64,000 nucleotides of DNA from Neoceratodus forsteri (Eukaryota; Chordata; Ceratodontiformes; Ceratodontidae). Below the pieces are notes generated by a model, which had not been told where the DNA came from, made no database searches, and worked only from the letters and a program-made list of their open reading frames with translations. The stretch lies in assembly GCA_016271365.2 (NCBI GenBank), contig CM057449.1, forward strand, positions 1,560,002,501 through 1,560,066,500. The letters run 5' to 3'. The position numbers were made by a program, and so were the translations under genes. Numbering within the stretch: position 1 is the stretch's first letter; the number at the start of each line of letters is the position of its first letter. Positions 33,190 to 45,284 of this stretch are shown here, one piece after another.

Positions 33190-36100
33190 AGAACTCAAGA
33201 GCAGTGGTCAATTACCGCATTCCATAGTGATGACAGAGATGAACATTCCCAGAGTATATGTAAAAGATCTGCCCCAGGGTTGTCACACCTCCAGCATGTG
33301 TCGGTTGCGAGCAGTCCCATCATTTTGAGCTGAGAGGGAGTACAATACCAGAAATGAATAATTTTGTTCTGAATGAGTAAGCGCCTCTGGTCACAACAAG
33401 CTTGGTGCGTTCTCAGCCAGCCCAATTGCCATAACTGTTCTGTGACAGAGAAGCCCAATCTTTTTCCCCACCTGATTTTGGCAGGGAGGGAAGGGTTGGG
33501 GGTGGAGTTTCTCATAAACTTTTAAATGGTGCCCACTTTCCCTTTTGGGTGTTGGAGCCAAGGCTCTAGCAGAAGTGGGGTGCACAGCTTTTTCTTATTC
33601 TTAAGACACAACTACATTTTCGCTTGACCCAGGTAGAAAGGAGGTTTCTTATTTGGAGATATCTCCAGAATTCTTTCTGTGGCAGACCATATATGGCCTT
33701 CAGCCCTTGAAAGCAGTCCAGATCCATACCCCCCCCTCCGTGTTAAGGTCCCCCCAGGTTTCTTTTTGTTTGGATTGCCAATTAGGCCACCTGAAAGGTA
33801 TATTTTCAATATATAGGTGAGGGTGAAGCCAAAGCAAGGTGTACTTGCCCAAGTGGATGCAGTGTTTGGTTTGGAGCCCTAATTTTTGCCAAGCCAAGAT
33901 GGAATTGTATAGAGTGGGCCATTGTTGTAGTTTCTTGGACAGAGGAAAGGGCATAATGGCCGAAGGAAGAGGGCCATCTAGTAAGTCTCTCTCTATTTGT
34001 ATCCAGGCCAGAGAGGATGAGGAGGGCGCGGGGCTTAGCCCATTTAAGGATTTTGCTACTACGAATGCTATAGAATACTGGGTGAAATCCGACAAATTCC
34101 ATCACCCTCTTAGCTTCTGGGCTCGTAGCTTAGCCACACTATACCGGGGCTTGGAAGCACCCCATAAAAATCTACTAAGTAGGCTGTTTAACCACTTGGC
34201 CCATACATCAGGCAGTAAAGTAGGCACAGTACATGAGATAGTAAGTGAAAAACCTTGAGGGCTAACATTATCTTGATCGCAGAGATTTTCCCTGCTAGGG
34301 ACAGGTGTAGGTGTTCCCATCTATCCGTGTCTTTCCGAAGAATGTCCAGCAGCGGTTTGAGATTGATATCCATCAAGGACTGAATTGAGGGGAAATTTTT
34401 ATCCCCAGGTATTTAATGGTATCGTGAGCTCAGGCAAGACCCAGATTGCCCAGCCTGATTGGGGAACACAACTCATTTAGGGGCAGAATTTCAGATTTGA
34501 AAGGATTAATTTTTAGACCCGAAAGAGCCCCGAACACCTTTAGTGTAGACAGAATGCTGGGGAGGCTGACAGGCAAGTTTCTAGTCAATATTAGACAATC
34601 ATCTGCATATAGTTTGGTGGTATATTGCTTGTTCTTGATAAGTATACCCTGGATCTCTGGATGGATTCTCAAAGCTGCAGTAAGTGGTTTGATAGCCAGA
34701 ACAAACAGCAGGGGGGACAGGGGGCATCCTTGTCTCGTCCCTCTATATAGTCAAAAGGTGTCAGACAAGTTGCCATTGGTAAGTACCTGTGCTACAGGGC
34801 CAGTGTATAACATTTTAATCCAAGAGGCAAAGTATGGGCCTATGTTGAAGCTTTCCAACACGGCATGCAGATATTCCCACTCTACCGAGTCAAAGGACTT
34901 TTTGAAGTCAATGGTGATTGCTGCGACTGGTGTCGGTAGGGTCATTGCTACTTGCATTAGGGAAATTAGGGCCCTTATATGGTCAGAGCTTATTCTACCC
35001 CATATAAAACCCACTTGGGAGGGGTGCACCAGGTTTGGAAGGAGTTTTTCCAGCCGGGTGGCCACTACTTTAGCCAAGAACTTGGCGTCTGTATTTATGA
35101 GCGAAATGGGCCTGTAATTTGCTGGTAAGGTATGGTCTTTTCCTTCTTTGGGAAGAACTATTATTATGGCCTCTGACAGGGTCAGGGGAAGCATGTGGTT
35201 TGACTGGGCCTCCTGCAGCATATTAGACAATAGAGTGGTGATCAGGTGCTGGACCGCTTTGTAAAAGTCTGCAGGGAAGCCATCCTCCCCGGGGGGGGCC
35301 TTATGTAGGGCCATGCCTGCTATGGCCGTGGTTGTTTCCTTGGTGGGTTATCTTCTGGTCCAGCACTTCCTTCTGGGTTTCTATTAGTTTAGGGAGAGAT
35401 AGGGATCCTATAAATTGGAGAAACTTACCCTTGTCCCATTGTGCTTGGGATGTATATAAGGATTTATAGAAGTTAGTCATAATGGCATTAATGGCCTTGG
35501 GATCGGGGTTTAACATCCCTGCCCCATCTCTCATCTGAAGGATCGATCTCTCCACCTGTTTTTGTTTTAACTTGTAGGCCAGCTGTTTACTTGCTTTTCC
35601 CCCTCCGCCCCATATCTATGCTGCACTCTGTGTATATATAGTTTGGCTTTTCTGGTTGCCAGTTTGTTAAGTTTTAATCTGAGGGATGTAAGTTTTGCTA
35701 TATCCGAGAGCGACTGCACCATAGAGGGGCATGATTTATACTTGGCCTCCAATGCATTAAGATCTGATTCAAGGTATTTTTTTTCCTTCTCTTGCTGCTT
35801 CCGCCTATAGGAGCAAAACCAATTATTTTGCCCCGTATGGTGGCCTTATAAGCTTCCCAGATATTGGCGGCTGAGGCCGAACCAGCTGGGTTGTCCCTGA
35901 AGAAGCCCTCAGTTTCTTTGTGCAACCATGGAACAAATTCTTTATCATGCATTAAAAGGGGGTCTAGTCGACACATTAATGATCTGGGAATTTGTGTGGG
36001 GGGAAGGAAAGTGATGGATACCGGTGCGTGATCTGAGATGTATATGGGTGAAATCCGAACCGCGGTGGTGGCCGATGACAGGTTAGGAGATGTGAGCCAG

Positions 36101-36750
36101 AAATCTATTCTGCTAGCCATAGCCCTCGAGGCTGAGAAAAAGGTAAAATCCTTGACCATAGGATTTAATACCCTCCACGTGTCTGATAGCTGATGCAGTG
36201 TCATAAGCTCGTGAAGGGAATTGTGAGATCTCTGATGGGGTTCCAATTTGGCATTGGATCTGTCCAGCAGGTGGTCCATTACCAGATTAAAGTCCCCTTC
36301 CCTAGTATGTCTGGGTTGTCGTAAGTGACATCCATAATTTTGGGGAAATGGTGTGGAAAAATTTGGGGGAGTCTTCATTTGGGCCATGTATGTTAACCAG
36401 TATCAGGGGCCTGTGGGTGTGGAGACTTTTAGAATAATCCACCTTCCTTCTTCACCTGCATGAACCTCTATAGGCTGCCACTGCAGCTTCTTGTGCAACA
36501 GAATGGAGACCCCTCTTTTGGCCGACCTCACTACACTATGAACTTCTTTACCGACCCAATCTCTGACTAGCTTGGAGGCTTCTTTGGAACTTAGTTTAGT
36601 CTCCTGAAGGAAGGCGACTTGGGTGCCTAATTGTTTGAGATGGGATAAGACCATTTTCTGCTTCAGTGGGGAATGTAACCCCCTTACATTCCAGGAAGTG
36701 GCAGTTATATTATTAGGATCAGCCATAGTCAGCGTGTCTCCATTTTGCAT
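33190..36750 (-). pseudogene. L1 ORF2 remnant (endonuclease, RT, C-terminus)
   Basis: The start at 36750 region reads TATSWNVRGLHSPLKQKMVL, the L1/Tx1 APE endonuclease N-terminus, followed by VAFLQETKL (catalytic Glu), a frameshift, EGDFNLVMDHLLDRS, SRIDFWLTSP and ISDHAPVSI (catalytic His). The RT follows at 35314-34751: APPGEDGFPADFYK, LPKEGKDHTLPANYRPISL, ITIDFKKSFDSVEWEYL, and then YADDCLILTRNLPVSL at about 34620 with both catalytic Asp retained. The C-terminal region at 33515-33195 has RRLLIQNKIIHFW and DTCWRCDNPGADLLHILWEC, the Cys/His motif common in L1 ORF2. Frameshifts and stops separate at least six segments. Confidence 0.88.
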
Positions 36751-36759
36751 GCATGATGA

Positions 36760-37865
36760 TGATTATACAAGCCATCCTCTTGAGTGCTTTGGGGTCCCTA
36801 CCTACCTCAAAGATGCCCCTATAATCTCCACAGGTAGATACTCTGTTACCAGATTTGGATTCGGGCCTGTTTAGCAGTATTGCTCCTAAGACAGACTCAG
36901 AAATCACTAGTTTTATCTTAGTTAACATTGAAAACTCCTCATCCAGGTCCAGGAAGGCACTTACCCCCCCAACAGTGGATGCCCAACAGAGCAATACTGA
37001 GCTACAGGGAACAGCACCTCCCTGGATTGTGATATACACAACACTGGTGTCTAAAGTAAGTGGAAAGTAGGTCTGAAAAGCAGACCCGGCGTTCTTACAC
37101 TTTCAGAGAGGAGAACTTAGTACAGAGTGTAGAGCCATCACTGATCAGGGAGGTATGGGATAGGTCCCCCTCCCAACGATCAAGTTCTGCACCTCACGGG
37201 GATGTATTGTGGTTGATCTTGTCCCACAAGATAGAGTTATTTGGGAGAAATAGATCCGAGCCATCTGAGATGCCAGCCACCGATTTGGTCCGTGTCTGGT
37301 CATCCCACTATCCTTTAATTAAGGTATGCATCTTATGGCCCATGAGATTCCCAATACTTTCCAGTAAGGGCACTGCCTGTTATAGCCTCCATAAGATTAT
37401 GGTGGTCCAACTGCCCTCTACCCAATCCCCGCTAGATGTTATAACCTAGTTACGGTATCCGAAGTGCCACAATTACTAAGGTATGGGCACCCTAGCCCAG
37501 AACCATCCAGTGGTCCCACAGCTGTCCTCTGAGAGAGGGTTATGGTTCTTCCTACTTATAGTGCACCTTTCCTACTGTAATAGGCATTGGGCCATAAATT
37601 CGTTATGGGTTCTACATGTCGTGCTCCCTGTTCTCGCTTCGTGGTGCTGGCAGGAGGCTAGACGACAAGACCCAGCCCAGTTCTTGTCTGTGAGGGCCGA
37701 AAAAGGGGTTGCCCCCTTGTCCTGTCATGGTAGCCATGAATACTCAGTAAAGCCTGAGCCCTGATGTAATCTCATCCAGACTGGAGGCTATTTAGGAAGC
37801 AATTAGCCATAGCCTTAGAAGCAAATAGGAGCTATCTAGATGAACTGAGGTGCCTTGCTTATACA
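36760..37865. other. L1 inter-ORF spacer, no coding signal
   Basis: About 1.1 kb between the ORF2 start (36750) and a block of tandem repeats. With 42399-43008 it makes up the spacer between ORF1 and ORF2, long for an L1. Nothing else is recognised; short frames only. Confidence 0.4.
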
Positions 37866-39045
37866 TTGCTCAATTCTGTGGGAGGTGAAACTAACGACCC
37901 TTGGTAATCGCGTTTATTTACATATTTATTTAGTGTTTAACCAAGAAGGGGCTTGCAAACTCTGTTTATCTTGTGAGTAACTCCAGAAGGATTTAAATAT
38001 TGCATTTGGGTAGACCCTTGGAGGTAGCTAGATTGTCTACTAGGATTTTCTGACAGTTAAACTATTTTTAAATAAATTACAGGTGGCTGAGGAGTTGAAT
38101 AAGGAGCTTGCAAACCCTGCTTATCTTGGAAATAACTTCACAAGGATTTGAATACTGCATTTTGGTTGTCCCTTGGGGGTAGATGGATTGACTACTAGGA
38201 TTTTGGGACAGAAACTATTTTTAAATAATTTACTGGTGTGTAGGATTTTGTGATAGTTAAACTATTTTTAAATAAGTTACTGTGGTTAAGGAGTTGTCAT
38301 AGCAAAACCTGCAGTGTGAATTGAAACGCAGACAGCCTCAGGTGCAATAAATTGTTTATCTCATTGTTTTCAGACCACAACGTGTTGTATTGGATCAGGA
38401 AAGGTTGCATCATAACCATTGTCAACCAACTGCCCTGGGTGGAGACTTCCAGACTTGATCAGATTACTATAAACTACTGGTGGCTGCAATATTTAAAGAC
38501 AAAAAGCACATCTTCTTGACCTGGAAATACACTACTTCTTTATTCAGCTGTGAGCTGTGTGGGAAATTCTATATTGCACTTGATATCTGCAACAGCGTGC
38601 ACTTTTTGCTCAATTCTGTGGGAGGTGAAACTAACTACCCTTGGTAATTGCTTTTTATTTACGTATTTATTTAGTGTTTAAACAAGTAGGGGCTTGCAAA
38701 CTCTGTTTATCTTGTGAGTAACTTCAGAAGGATTTAAATACTGCATTTGGGTAGACCCTTGGAGGGAGGTAGCTAGATTGTCTACTAGGATTTTCTGACA
38801 GTTAAACTATTTTTAAATAAATTACAAGTGGCTGAGAAGTTGAATAAGGAGCTTGCAAACTCTGCTTATCTTGGAAGTAACTTCACAAGGGTTTGAATAT
38901 TGCATTTTGGTTGTCCCTTGGGGGTACCTGGATTGACTACCAGGATTTTGGGACAGAAACTATTTTTAAATAATTTACTGGTGCGTAGGATTTTGTGATA
39001 GTTAAACTATTTTTAAATATGTTACTGGAGGTTAGTTGACTTACT
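37866..39045 (+). repeat. Tandem repeat of about 746 bp with internal subrepeats
   Basis: Starting at TTGCTCAATTCTGTGGGAGG (37866), a segment of at least 430 bp recurs at 38610 with over 90 percent visual identity, giving a period of about 746 bp; the second copy is cut short at about 39045. Each copy also contains two diverged subrepeats of about 180 bp, beginning GCTTGCAAACTCTGTTTATC and each ending near ACTATTTTTAAATAA. There is no open frame. It lies immediately upstream of a CR1 coding region, so it could be that element's 5' UTR (promoter monomers) or a separate satellite-like repeat. Confidence 0.65.
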
Positions 39046-39429
39046 ATAAAGGGCAGTACTCACCAGGGTGGTGGAGCAGTGGTGTATTTGATTGTTTCTA
39101 ACAGTCACCTGTGGTTGTGGACTGGGGGTACACCTGGAGAGATGAAGGTCCACACTAGCATGATGGTCTGGATCTGTCCACAAAGGAAACCAAGCTCCTA
39201 AGTGACAGGTTTAAACGGTTCCTTGACAAGCTTTTAAACTAGTCAAGGGGGGAGGTGCTGATAAGAAGCATGAAATTATTTCAAGCTTCCTCCCACAAAA
39301 CATGGCAGGTAGTAAGGTAAACACTGAGGTACAGAGCTCAACAGAGGGCAGGACAGGGGTAAATGGAAAAATAGACAAGGGCAATAAGAGCAGGGATGGG
39401 GGGATAAAGCCAACATTAAATGGAGGGCA

Positions 39430-42297
39430 ATGAGTACCAATGCCCATAGTCTGGGAAACAAGCTTCCTGAGCTAGTAGCCCTCATGGAAGATGAACAACT
39501 GGATATTGTGGCAGTCACGGAAACATGGTACATGGAGAACCATGACTGGGATGTCAACATACCGGGATACACAGTCTACAGATGGGACAGGGAGGGTAAA
39601 AGAGGAGGTGGAGTAGCTCTATACATAAGGGAAGGGATCAAAGCTACAGAACTAAGAAGTAAAAGGTGAGGACAAGAGGCACTCTGGGTCACCTTGGAGA
39701 CAGGGAATGGCATCACAATCTGCAAAGGTGTTGTATACAGACCTCCTGTCTCAAGGGGGAAGAAACAGACAAGAAAATGATAGACGACATTCTCAAAATG
39801 GCTGAAAAAGGGGAGATACTATTGATGGGGGACCTGAATATGCCAGATGTTAACTGGATGACATGTACTGCAGCCACATCCAAGAGCAGGGTCATTCTCG
39901 ATGCCCTGCAGGGGGCAGGCCTTAGACAGCTAGTGTTGCAACCCACTCGGGGAGGGAGCAATACTAGACCTGGTACTCTCAAATGGAGAGAGGATCACAA
40001 ATTTAGAAGTCAGTAGACATCTGGGAACAAGTGACCACTGCACAGTGTGCTTCACAATAAGCACAACCATGGAGACAACTATACAAAAATAAGGATACTG
40101 GACTTTAGAAGGGCTGATTTGGGCAAAATAGGTGAATACCTGAGGAATGCACTAGCAAATGGCCAAAAAGGAGGGGTGGAAGAACAATGGAGAAAAATCA
40201 AAATTGCTACCATAGAGGCAACAAGCCTTTGTGTGAAACAAATAAAGAAAACAAAGTGGAGTAAAAAACCACTATGGATCTCAAAAGAGGTGGCAGGGAA
40301 GGCTAAGGAGAAAAAGGCAGCATTCAAAAAGTATAAGGAATCACAAAATGAGCACGACAGGGAACTGTATCAATTAAAGCAGAAAGAAGTGGGGAAGGCA
40401 GTAAGAATAGCAAAGGCCCAAACCAAGGAAAAACTAGCCAACTCAGTTAAGAAGGGGGATAAAACCTTTTATAGGTACATTAGGGAGCATAGAAAGGTTA
40501 AGGGAGGAATAGTGAAGATTAATAAAGGAGAGGGGAGGTGGGCAGAGGGAGACAGTGAAAAGGCAGAGATACTGAATTAATAATTTTGCTCAGTATTCAC
40601 AAAAGAAGAGGAGTTACCTAAACCTGACAAAAGAAGCACTCTGGGTAGGGGGAGTTGACACCAGTCCATTTACAGAAGAAAGAGTCCTGAAAGAACTACT
40701 AAAAATCAAGGTGGACAAAGCAGTGGGGCCTGACAGGATTCACCCCAGAATCCTAAAAGAACTAAGGGAGTACCTAGTGACACCACTGACCACACTTTTT
40801 AACAAATCATGGGAGGATGGGGTGGTACCTGAGGACTGGAGGAGGAGGGCAGATGTGATTCCCCTTCACTAAAGTGGGAGCAAGGCAGAAGCAGAAAACT
40901 ACAGACCTATTAGTTTGACCTCAGTGGTAGGGAAAATGATGGAATCACTTCTGAAAGAAAGAACTGTTGAGTACCTAGAGGCCAGTGGGGCAAAGGACCG
41001 GAAGCAACACGGATTTACAGCAGGAAGGTCATGTCAGATGAATCTAATTGATTTCTTTGACTGGGTGACCAAAGTAATAGACCAGGGAGGGGCTGTGGAT
41101 ATGGCCTACCTAGACTTTATTTATTTATTTATTTATTGAAATTGTTTCACCAGGATGGCACACTGAGCAAAAAGATGCTCGTCTCCCAGTGCGGCCTGGG
41201 GGGGGTGAGGTTACAGTGGGAGATCCTTTAGCAAGGCATTTGACACAGTCCCGCACAAAAGACTAATAATCAAGTTAGCCAGCCTGGGAGTGGGTTCCAG
41301 GGTGGTAGCCTGGGTAGCAAACTGGCTGCACAACAGGACACAGAAGGTAATAGTGAATGGAACACATTCCAAAGAAAGGGGGGTTACTAGTGGAGTACCT
41401 CAGGGCTCAGTACTGAGTCCAGTCCTCTTTAACATCTTTATAGGCTATATTGCAGAAGGTCTGGAGGGAAAGGTTTGCCTCTTTGCAGATGACACAAAGA
41501 TCTGTAACAGAGTTGATACACAAGGGGGGCTAGAAAGGATGTGAAGGGACTTGGCAAGGTTGGAGGAATGGTCAGACATATGGCAACTTAGATTCAATGC
41601 AAAGAAGTGCAAAGTAATGTACCTGGGAAACAAAAACCCAGAAGAAGAGTACACAATAGCAGGGGAGGTACTAACAACAACAAAAATGGAAAGGGACTTG
41701 GGGGTAGTCATATCAGATGACCTAAAGGTGGGTAAGCAACATGAGAAGTCAGTAAGGAGAGCCAGGGGGATACTGGGATGCATAGGAAGGGGCATCACAA
41801 GCAGAAAAGGGGAAGTGGTTATCCCTCTGTACAGACAGTTGGTGAGACCCCATCTGGAATACTGTGTGCAGTTTTGGAGACCCCATCTACGCAAGGACAT
41901 AGACAGGATGGAAGCAGTCCAGAGAAGGGCAACTAACACGGTGCAGGGTCTGCATCAGAAACCATATGAAGAGAGATACTGAGAGAGCTTAATATGTATT
42001 GATGAAAGGAGGCACAGGGGGGACATGATAGAAACTTTCAAGTACCTCAAGGGAATCAACAAAGTCCAGGAGGGTAGCATCTTTCAGAAAAAGAGATGTG
42101 TAAGAACAAACGGGCATTATTTAAAGACAGAGGGGGGATGGCTCAGGGGTAATGTGAGGAATTTTTTTTTCACAGAGAGAGTGGTGGATGCATGGAACTG
42201 CCTTCCTGGGGAGGTTGTTGGGTCTAAAACAGTGGGGGAATTCAAATATGCATGGGACAGACATAAGACAACTGTACTGGGGGGTTGCATGAAGTAG
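39430..42297 (+). pseudogene. CR1-B ORF2 remnant
   Basis: Endonuclease: MSTNAHSLGNKLPELVAL, VAVTETWYMENHDWDVNIPG, GGGVALYIREG, shift near 39668, GDLNMPDVNW. Linker 40047-40580 (WSKKPLWISKEVAGKAKEKK, KGDKTFYRYIREHRK). RT: NYRPI-type block, QHGFTAGRSCQMNLIDFF, YLDF where the insertion at 41120 interrupts it, then AFDTVPHKR, VTSGVPQGSVLSP, VCLFADDTKICNRV with the FADD box intact. C-terminus: ERDLGVVISDDLKVGKQ, VRPHLEYCVQFWRPHLRKD, ERVVDAWNCLPGEVV. In-frame stops (for example at 40578 and 40870) and frameshifts disable it. Confidence 0.85.
41120..41225 (-). mobile_element. L2-like tail insertion (106 bp) in CR1 RT
   Basis: The CR1 text TAGACTTTAGCAAGGCATTT is split by 106 bp flanked by CTTTA (41115-41119 and 41226-41230), a 5-bp target duplication. 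On the minus strand it ends in GTGAAACAATTTCAATAAATAAATAAAT, an L2-type tail of ATAA units, preceded by CAGTGTGCCATCC. It is a very short 3' end of an L2-like LINE or an L2-tailed SINE. It contains a G8 run. Confidence 0.7.
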
Positions 42298-43008
42298 GCT
42301 GTTGGTTAACTAGAATCTGCAGCTTATCCAATAGGAAGGGAAATGGGCAGACTGGGTGGGCCAAGTGATCTTTATCTGCCGTCAAAGTCTATGTTTCCAA
42401 GGCAGCAGCCTATGGGGCACTGTTTCTTTGGCTCCTTGCTGTCTACTGTTCCTAATTAAGAAATAAGCCGATTAGGCTATGATTGAGTCTATGGTATCTA
42501 GGGCTAACTGCTTCAGTGTATATGGGTAGGAACCTCCTGTCAACTGTACAGCGATATACATTTCTGACCCAGAACGGACTTCGTCTGCAATTAGCAGGAA
42601 ACATAGTTCAACTATAAAACCACAACAATGAGCGAAAAACCAGAGCTCGTAATTTATCAGGAAACTAACGTCCCATAATATTCTTGTTGCTGCATCAACT
42701 AAGCAGCGAGAAGCAGAATGTCACAAAATGGGCATTGCGGCTATCCTCGGAGGGATGAGGCAAAAAGGAGAGGTCTTGAAACAGAAACCCCTTACATCGA
42801 ACATGTTGCCTACCCCTCCAGCCCTACACGGGGCAGTGCACCCGGGTACTAAGTGTAAAAACCCTGCTGGACAGGAATAGGGCACCTCCTAGAAAATAAC
42901 GGGGGAGGGGGGAATAGCCGCAACCCCTTACCTGCATGCTCCCAAGGCTGATTTCAGTCCTCAACCTACTGGAAACGTAATCAATGGGGAAACCACTTCT
43001 GGGTTAGA

Positions 43009-44234
43009 CTAGGGACTGTCTGCGTTCATGGCCCAATCTCCAGATGTTGGGGCCCAGTCCTCCGCAAGATCTGGCATTGTCGGCTCCATATGGTCTGCAT
43101 GAGAAGGACTCCTCTTGGGTAAGTCCAAAGCCCCAGGAAGGAGATCACCAAGAGGTTGGTAGCAACTGGAAAGTTTCACTGGGGTGGAGTAAGTGGATGA
43201 TCCGCTGCCTTCGGAGCATTGCATCCACCTCTGCTTGCTTCTAGACCGGCATCTTTTGGTGTTACTCCTTGGTTTCGACGGGCTCTTGTGCTGCTTAGCG
43301 GTGGCCTTTTTTCTCAGTCTCTCCCAATGAGTTGTCTGCCAATCCAATGGAGTATCTACCATTGGGACTGGGGATCTAGAGTCTCGCTCATCAGGGTTCA
43401 GTCCCTGCGCAGTATCCATCAGAAGTTGGGCCTCACCACGAGATATGAACGGCTGCGGTCGAGGGGGTGCCCTTTCGCCCATAATGTCATCCAGAAACAT
43501 TTCCACCTCTTCTAGCTCATTAAATGTTATGTAGTCCCCTCTGAACAGGATCCGGAGTTGGGCAGGGTGCCTCAGGGACACCGGAATTCTGAGTCAGTAT
43601 AGCACTTGTTTCACCGGGCCATACGCGCGCCTCCTGCAGGCCAAGTCGTAAGAGAAGTCCTGATATATTTGAACCGGCTTCCCCTCCCATTGCAGATCCT
43701 TTAGGTCTCTTGCCACTCTGAGGTATTACTCTTTAGTTGGGTAGCGGGAAAACTTGCACAGTATGGGACAAGATCTTTGGCCTGGCTGTGGTCTGGGTGC
43801 AAGAGATCTGTGGGCCCTCTCCAACTCTGGCGGGGGTTGGTTGGCAATTTTTAACATTACTGGGAGGGCACATTGCAAGAAGGTTGGCAAGTCATTTCCT
43901 TCAGCCCCCTCTGGTAACCTCACAATCCTGATATTCTTCCTTCTCCCCCGGTTTTCCAGGTCATCTACCTTAACCAGCAAATATTGAATTTGTTCGTGGT
44001 GCTCTCCCAGTTGGCAGTGGTGGTCGTGCAGAGCCTACTTTTGCTGCTTAACTTGTGTTTCATTGTGTGTTACCCTGTTCATGAGTTTCTCAACATCTGC
44101 TTAGTGCTAGCTGTAATTTCAATAAGTGCAGCGGTGTCCAGAAGAACTTTATTAAGCAAAAAAGTTATGTTACCAAGTTGTTGTTCCACAAGCAGGGGAG
44201 TAGTGGGCTGAAGATCCATCAGATCAGCCATCAT
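43009..44234 (-). pseudogene. L1 ORF1 remnant (transposase_22-like)
   Basis: Read on the minus strand from an ATG pair at 44234/44231 (MADLMDLQPTTPLLVEQQLG) through a predicted helical stretch, then after a frameshift VDDLENRGRRKNIRIVRLPE and LERAHRSLAPRPQPGQ at 43980-43800, the hallmark of the L1 ORF1p RRM-type (transposase_22) domain in frog and fish L1. A third frame at 43581-43009 (LRILFRGDYITFNELEEVEM, then a Ser/Arg/Lys-rich tail) continues the ORF1p C-terminal domain. ORF1p is an RNA-binding trimeric chaperone in active L1s. Two or more frameshifts abolish it here. Confidence 0.8.
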
Positions 44235-44657
44235 AGTGCCAACTCGACCCTAGTGGCTTAAGGGTGTCTCACAGGCTGGGCTGTTGCAATGAGGCTAGAT
44301 ATAGTTTTGAAGTTAAGATAGCAATCCTAAGTTCAATTTGCACAATTTAAGTATCCCCATATTCAGCACGCTTTGAGGAGGTTAGATCCGTTAACTAATT
44401 CCTGGATAGTGGTGTTTGAGATGTCGGATTAGTCCTGATGGGTGTAGCTGGTACTGCAGTAGTACAATTACACTGCTACCATATTGAATGGCAAGCTCCA
44501 CCCCCCCCCAACTCCGAGTCAAAGTTGATTCAGAGAGGGGGCGAAACACCAGGCGAAGCAGCACTGGTGTACACCGGGACCATTACAGCGTCCTTGCCGA
44601 TTTCATCACTGTAATGGTCTTCGCTGTATTGCTTTCGCTGTTTTGACGTTATACCAT

Positions 44658-44772
44658 ACTGGAACTACCTATCTGGGATAAGCCTGCAGAGGCGTGTGGG
44701 GTACTGATTTGTACTACTCCCTATCTGGAGTAAGTCTGAGAAGCCAGGGGTGTATTGTCTGGAACTACATTT
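44658..44772 (+). repeat. Minisatellite, right part
   Basis: The array of 31745-32207 continues after the nested insertions: GGAACTACCTATCTGGGATA, then GTACTACTCCCTATCTGGAG, about one higher-order unit, fading near 44772. Confidence 0.75.
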
Positions 44773-45284
44773 CACATGACACTTCGACATTGCTGTGTCG
44801 TGGAGAGATTGTAGTGGAGAGTGGAGAGAACTGTAAGTCAACAGAGATTAGGAGTCACAAAAAATTAATATTTTCATCATAAAACCTTTATTTTTTTGTT
44901 CTGGACCATGTGTCTTAGTGCCTAATACTTGTGGGAACACTGGGAGGTTTTTTGTTTCATAGATAAATCGTTTGATGTAGTGATTTTATTTACTAGTAGC
45001 TGCAGAAAGAAACTAGTATACCTTCATTTAAGCAGGTTCTCTGTGCTGTGTTCTGGAAGTGAAGAAGTAGTGTTTCTTTTCTTAGTGCCTGCCTGTCTGG
45101 TAGTGTTGTGAGGCTTTTTGTATTTTTCCCCAGAGAAATTGTCTGATTTATTTTGCCAGGAGGAGCAGCAGGGAGACTTAAGTTGCAATTTACCTCCTTC
45201 ATTACAGTAGTTTCAATTTTAACTTATACCTTAACTACTGTACTGATTTAAAAAAAGTCTTTAATTTGGTGGTGTAAATAATAG
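44773..45284. other. Unrecognised AT-rich sequence
   Basis: No gene or element recognised. Confidence 0.35.

Larger units (their letters stand above)
39046..42398 (+). mobile_element. CR1-B LINE nested in the L1 spacer
   Basis: A plus-strand CR1 with the end of ORF1 (VDWGYTWRDEGP, then HDGLDLSTKE at 39115-39185), endonuclease (39430-40040), RT (40560-41560) and C-terminus (41551-42297), ending with GGGCCAAGTGATCTTTATCT and CAAAGTCTATGTTTCC at 42398. The 5' limit is uncertain because the tandem repeat at 37866-39045 may belong to it. It is interrupted at 41120-41225 by a 106-bp insertion. Confidence 0.85.
32378..44509 (-). mobile_element. L1/Tx1-like LINE with 18-bp TSD
   Basis: Flanked by AACTCCAAGTCAAAGTTG at 32360-32377 and AACTCCGAGTCAAAGTTG at 44510-44527, an 18-bp target duplication with one mismatch. 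On the minus strand the element runs from about 44509 (5') through ORF1 (44234-43009), a long spacer and ORF2 (about 36750-33190) to a 3' UTR ending in CAATAAAAAGATT and an A-rich tail at 32378. A CR1 (with preceding tandem repeats) sits in the spacer between ORF1 and ORF2. Without inserted sequence it is about 7.5 kb, consistent with a near-full-length L1. Both ORFs carry many breaks. Confidence 0.85.
32208..44657. mobile_element. Small DNA element, split by the L1 insertion
   Basis: The outer pieces are 32208-32377 and 44528-44657, together about 300 bp. The flanks carry ACTGGAA at 32202-32208 and 44658-44664, a likely target duplication inside the minisatellite. The ends show only a minimal inverted ATGGT..ACCAT. 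Internal stems include GCACAATG..CATTGTGC near 32270 and ACCATTACAG..CTGTAATGGT near 44580. No coding capacity. Class unknown; a MITE is plausible. Confidence 0.5.
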
